From Actinomycetes bacterium (lineage in GTDB: Bacteria > Actinomycetota > Actinomycetes > Actinomycetales > Cellulomonadaceae), in assembly GCA_023389545.1 (NCBI GenBank), contig JAEWEI010000240.1, positions 1-7,936 of the forward strand: a DNA stretch of 7,936 nt, read 5' to 3'. Below the pieces are notes generated by a model. The model was given only the letters and a program-made list of their open reading frames with translations, was not told the origin of the DNA and ran no database searches. Of this stretch, positions 6,012-7,936 are shown piece by piece. The position numbers and the translations under genes are program-made. How positions within the stretch are numbered: the first letter of the stretch is position 1; every line of letters begins with the position of its first letter.

Positions 6012-6980
6012 ATGAGCGAGACCAGCACACCCCCGCAGGATTCCGTCGGAGGCCAGCCCGCGGGCCGCCCGGTGGGGCACGACGGCACGCGCGTCGACGT
6101 CACCGAACGCCTCGCGTGGTCCTGGGGCAGCGGCGGCGCGCTGCTGATGCTCCTGGTGTCGATCGCGATGCTCGGCGCCTCGATCCCCCTGTTCGTCGCG
6201 GCCGAGGCCGCCACCACCGGCGGCGGCCTCCTCGGGGCGTCCGGCGTGGGCCTGATCGTCCTGGGCTCCCTGCTGATGACCGGCCTGTCCGTGATCAGCC
6301 CCGGGCAGACCCTCGTCGTGCAGCTCTTCGGCCGCTACCTGGGCACCGTCCGCCGCACCGGCCTCGTGTTCACCGTGCCGCTGACCACCCGCAAGCGGGT
6401 CTCCGTGCGGGTGCGCAACTTCGAGACCAGCGAGCTCAAGGTCAACGACGCCGACGGCAACCCGATCAACATCGCGGCGATCGTCGTGTGGCAGGTCGCC
6501 GACACCGCCCGAGCCAGCTTCGCCGTCGAGGACTACGCGGACTTCGTCCGGGTGCAGTCCGAGTCGGCCCTGCGCCACGTCGCAATGTCCCACCCGTACG
6601 ACCAGGCCGACGAGGGCGAGGAGAGCTTGCGCGGCGCCACCGACGTCATCTCCGGTGAGATCGCCGCCGAGGTCGCCGCGCGCGTCGTCATCGCCGGCAT
6701 CGAAGTGGTCGAGGCCCGCATCTCCAACCTCGCCTACGCCCCGGAGATCGCCCAGGCCATGCTCCAGCGCCAGCAGGCCGGCGCGATCATCGCCGCCCGC
6801 TCGCGGATCGTCGAGGGCGCGGTGTCCATGGTCGAGGACGCACTGGGCCGGCTCGAGAAGGACGGCATCGTCACCCTCGACGACGAGCGCCGCGCCGCGA
6901 TGGTCTCGAACCTGCTCGTCGTGCTGTGCGGCGAGTCCCGGGCCACCCCCATCGTCAACGCGGGCTCGCTCTATTCATGA
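6012..6980 (+). CDS. SPFH domain membrane protein (stomatin/prohibitin-like)
   Basis: This 322-residue protein belongs to the SPFH/band 7 superfamily, whose members oligomerise on membranes and organise microdomains or chaperone membrane proteases. After a Pro/Gly-rich N-terminus it has two membrane segments at about 41-64 and 71-93. The SPFH domain runs from about 94 ([19 protein letters not shown]) through [22 protein letters not shown] and [15 protein letters not shown] (150-164) to [41 protein letters not shown] (231-271). The tail is helical. The ATG at 6012 is chosen because AGAGAGGA lies 7 nt upstream; the frame is open to a GTG at 5952, but that lies within the promoter palindrome. 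Its stop overlaps the next start as ATGA, so the RHH protein is co-translated. This SPFH-RHH order is a recurrent bacterial pair as I recall; its role is not established. Confidence 0.9.
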   Translation: MSETSTPPQDSVGGQPAGRPVGHDGTRVDVTERLAWSWGSGGALLMLLVSIAMLGASIPLFVAAEAATTGGGLLGASGVGLIVLGSLLMTGLSVISPGQTLVVQLFGRYLGTVRRTGLVFTVPLTTRKRVSVRVRNFETSELKVNDADGNPINIAAIVVWQVADTARASFAVEDYADFVRVQSESALRHVAMSHPYDQADEGEESLRGATDVISGEIAAEVAARVVIAGIEVVEARISNLAYAPEIAQAMLQRQQAGAIIAARSRIVEGAVSMVEDALGRLEKDGIVTLDDERRAAMVSNLLVVLCGESRATPIVNAGSLYS

Positions 6981-7249
6981 CGGCTGAGGATCCCCAGGGG
7001 GCTGCGGATCCCGCCGCGACGCCGCCGCCCGCACCCGCGCGGGCGGCGGCGCGCAAGTCCGTGCTGCTCCGACTCGACCCCGCCGTGCACGACGCGCTGG
7101 CCCGCTGGGCGGCGGACGACCTGCGGAGCGTCAACGCCCAGATGGAGATGCTGCTGCGGCGCGCGCTGGCCGACGCCGGGCGCCTTCCCCGCGACGTCCG
7201 GCCACAGCGCGGGCCGGGGCGCCCGGCATCGTCCGGGCCGGAGGGCTGA
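6977..7249 (+). CDS. Arc-like ribbon-helix-helix DNA-binding protein
   Basis: This 90-residue protein has an Arc/MetJ-type ribbon-helix-helix core. KSVLLRLD (27-34) is the DNA-contacting beta strand, [14 protein letters not shown] (35-48) helix A, and [15 protein letters not shown] (50-64) helix B, the latter close to the Arc-family consensus. The N-terminus (1-26) is Ala/Pro-rich, and the C-terminus (70-90) is basic and disordered, containing QRGPGRP, which resembles an AT-hook core. The ATG at 6977 overlaps the SPFH stop (ATGA), implying translational coupling; an upstream in-frame start at 6926 would lie deep in the SPFH gene and has no support. RHH proteins of this type are often antitoxins or autorepressors, but no toxin gene is adjacent. 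It may bind the palindrome at 5949-5964. The stop codon lies in the hairpin at 7244-7263. Confidence 0.87.
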   Translation: MTAEDPQGAADPAATPPPAPARAAARKSVLLRLDPAVHDALARWAADDLRSVNAQMEMLLRRALADAGRLPRDVRPQRGPGRPASSGPEG

Positions 7250-7270
7250 CGGGCTCGTCAGCCGACGAGC
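7244..7270. terminator. Overlapping hairpins at a convergent gene junction, probable bidirectional terminator
   Basis: GGCTGACG-GGCT-CGTCAGCC (7244-7263) is a perfect 8-bp stem with a 4-nt loop. It contains both stop codons of the convergent genes: TGA at 7247-7249 (plus) and TGA at 7260-7258 (minus). A second perfect stem, GCTCGTC-AGCC-GACGAGC (7253-7270), shares the middle bases and so cannot form together with the first. There is no T-run on either side, as is common for actinobacterial terminators. Terminator function is inferred from position and symmetry. Confidence 0.6.
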
Positions 7271-7476
7271 GCGACCAGCAACTCGAGCAGCAGGTTCACG
7301 CCCGCGGCGCCCAGCAGCCCCACAGCGGTCCACCCCACGGCATTCGCCAGCACGTAGCCGACGAGGCGGCCCCGGGAACCGGCCTCCCAGCGCGGCGGCG
7401 CCGACTCCAGCGTGCGGCGCAGCGCGTCGGCGCGACGTGTCGGGCGGGCAGGCGCGGTCAGGGTGACGGTGCTCAT
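7258..7476 (-). CDS. Small membrane protein of unknown function
   Basis: This 72-residue protein is not a family I recognise. The first 36 residues are polar and rich in Arg and Pro (MSTVTLTAPARPTRRADALR, then RTLESAPPRWEAGSRGR). From residue 38 to the C-terminus it is almost continuously hydrophobic, consistent with one membrane helix (about 38-60) and a second short or re-entrant one (60-72). Positively charged residues before the helix predict a cytoplasmic N-terminus. I chose ATG 7476 because GGAG lies about 6 nt upstream; the frame is open to 7533, but that extension is low-complexity Pro/His/Thr. It is convergent with the RHH gene, 8 nt between stops, and lies 107 nt downstream of the MATE gene on the same strand. 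No clear promoter was seen in the 107-nt gap, so cotranscription with the MATE gene is possible. Confidence 0.65.
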   Translation of the reverse strand: MSTVTLTAPARPTRRADALRRTLESAPPRWEAGSRGRLVGYVLANAVGWTAVGLLGAAGVNLLLELLVALVG

Positions 7477-7581
7477 GGTGCGCTCCGGGGTGTGGGGCGA
7501 TGGTGGCGTCGGGTGGGTGTCCGACTCCCCCATCGTCGGCTGCGGACGACCCCGACGGCAGGGACATACGGCCTATATCGA

Positions 7582-7600
7582 CCCTAGTGCCGCACCAGGG
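7582..7600 (-). terminator. Hairpin at the 3' end of the MATE gene
   Basis: CCCTAGTGC-C-GCACCAGGG is a near-perfect inverted repeat (one G-T wobble in the minus-strand RNA) overlapping the TAG stop of the MATE gene. As RNA it would form about an 8-bp stem with a 3-nt loop. No U-tract follows; the downstream bases are TCGATATAGG. It could terminate or slow transcription before the small membrane protein gene. Confidence 0.35.
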
Positions 7601-7936
7601 GCGCTGGCGCCGCGTCCGTGGCCTCGCGCGGCCCCACCTGGGTGGGGATGACGGCCTCGACCACCGCCGAGCCCTCGATCGGGCCCTCCAGCACCAGCAC
7701 GTCCGCCACCACGTCCTCGCCGAGAGGCGCGGTGACGGGGGTGGCGGCGAGGCGGCGGCGCGCCCGCAAGTACGCCGGGATGAGGATCGCGACGGCGCCG
7801 ATCCAGGCGAGCGGGTTGCCCCACACGACACCGGTGAACCCGAAGGCCGCGCCCAGGACGATCGCGGCGCCCACGCGCATGACCAGCTCGACGGCGCCGG
7901 TGAGTGTCGGGACGAAGGTGTGGCCCAGCCCTTGCA
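7584..7936 (-). CDS. MATE family efflux transporter, C-terminal part, cut by window edge
   Basis: The last 116 residues of a multidrug and toxin extrusion antiporter are visible; the gene enters from the right edge. The frame opens QGLGHTFVPTLTGAVELVMR, which matches the conserved loop and start of transmembrane helix 11 in MATE proteins (the usual QGxGxTxxP motif). Two hydrophobic helices follow, at about residues 8-34 and 36-56 of the visible part, with GFTGVVWGNPLAWIGA between and into the second. An ATG at 7880 is internal, not the start. After YLRARRRL there is a 50-60-residue polar tail (LEGPIEGSAVVEAVIPTQVG and beyond) that standard NorM proteins lack. MATE proteins expel cationic drugs in exchange for H+ or Na+; the substrate is unknown. 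The stop is TAG, followed by a hairpin. Confidence 0.83.
   Translation of the reverse strand, partial: QGLGHTFVPTLTGAVELVMRVGAAIVLGAAFGFTGVVWGNPLAWIGAVAILIPAYLRARRRLAATPVTAPLGEDVVADVLVLEGPIEGSAVVEAVIPTQVGPREATDAAPAPLVRH

Noticed and set aside
7477..7533. Upstream extension of the small membrane protein to 7533
   Set aside because: The extension is Pro/His/Thr low complexity, and ATG 7476 has a GGAG site at good spacing.
7584..7880. Stand-alone 98-residue membrane protein starting at ATG 7880
   Set aside because: The same frame is open to the window edge and upstream residues match the conserved QGxGxTxxP loop of MATE proteins, so the ATG is internal.
1..7936. tRNA, rRNA, CRISPR array, insertion sequence, prophage or attachment site
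   Set aside because: I saw no repeat-spacer pattern, no transposase or integrase motifs and no tRNA-like cloverleaf; composition looks even across the window.

Overview
The window is GC-rich throughout, with strongly G/C-ending codons, frequent GTG starts and stop codons that are mostly TGA. It reads as ordinary chromosome of a high-GC actinobacterium. A Cellulomonadaceae-like soil organism would fit (GH3 glycosidase, SPFH/ribbon-helix-helix pair, compact XRE-linked ABC exporter), but the genus is an inference from gene content and cannot be fixed here. I see no tRNA, rRNA, CRISPR array, transposase or phage gene.

Layout. (1) 1-437, minus: the N-terminal end of a GH3 beta-glucosidase-type glycosidase that runs off the left edge. 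(2) 438-606: a divergent control region holding two different palindromes, one on the glycosidase side and one just after a good promoter for the rightward gene. (3) 607-2937, plus: a 776-residue fusion of a luciferase-like (LLM) flavin oxidoreductase with a berberine-bridge/6-hydroxynicotine-oxidase-type FAD oxidase. (4) 2945-3691, minus: a classical SDR oxidoreductase, convergent with the fusion gene. (5) 5818 down to 3788, minus: an overlapping operon of ABC-2 exporter ATPase, permease and small XRE regulator; the SDR lies 96 nt downstream of it on the same strand. (6) 5819-6011: a divergent control region with two GTAG-N8-CTAC palindromes exactly 21 bp apart over the exporter promoter, and a separate GTGATATCAC palindrome in front of the rightward genes. 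(7) 6012-7249, plus: an SPFH membrane protein overlapping by ATGA an Arc-like ribbon-helix-helix protein. (8) 7258-7476, minus: a small membrane protein; its stop codon and that of the RHH gene lie inside one perfect hairpin. (9) 7584-7936, minus: the C-terminal end of a MATE multidrug transporter that runs off the right edge.

How it fits together. The exporter ATPase, permease and XRE protein form one translationally coupled unit, probably feedback-controlled through the paired operators. The SPFH and RHH proteins form a second coupled unit. The glycosidase and flavin-oxidase fusion share a promoter region but have different operator-like sites, so they may respond to different signals. The features most worth a second look are the double-flavin fusion, the 21-bp phased operators and the overlapping hairpins at 7244-7270. 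I found no convincing evidence of a wholly new multi-gene system.
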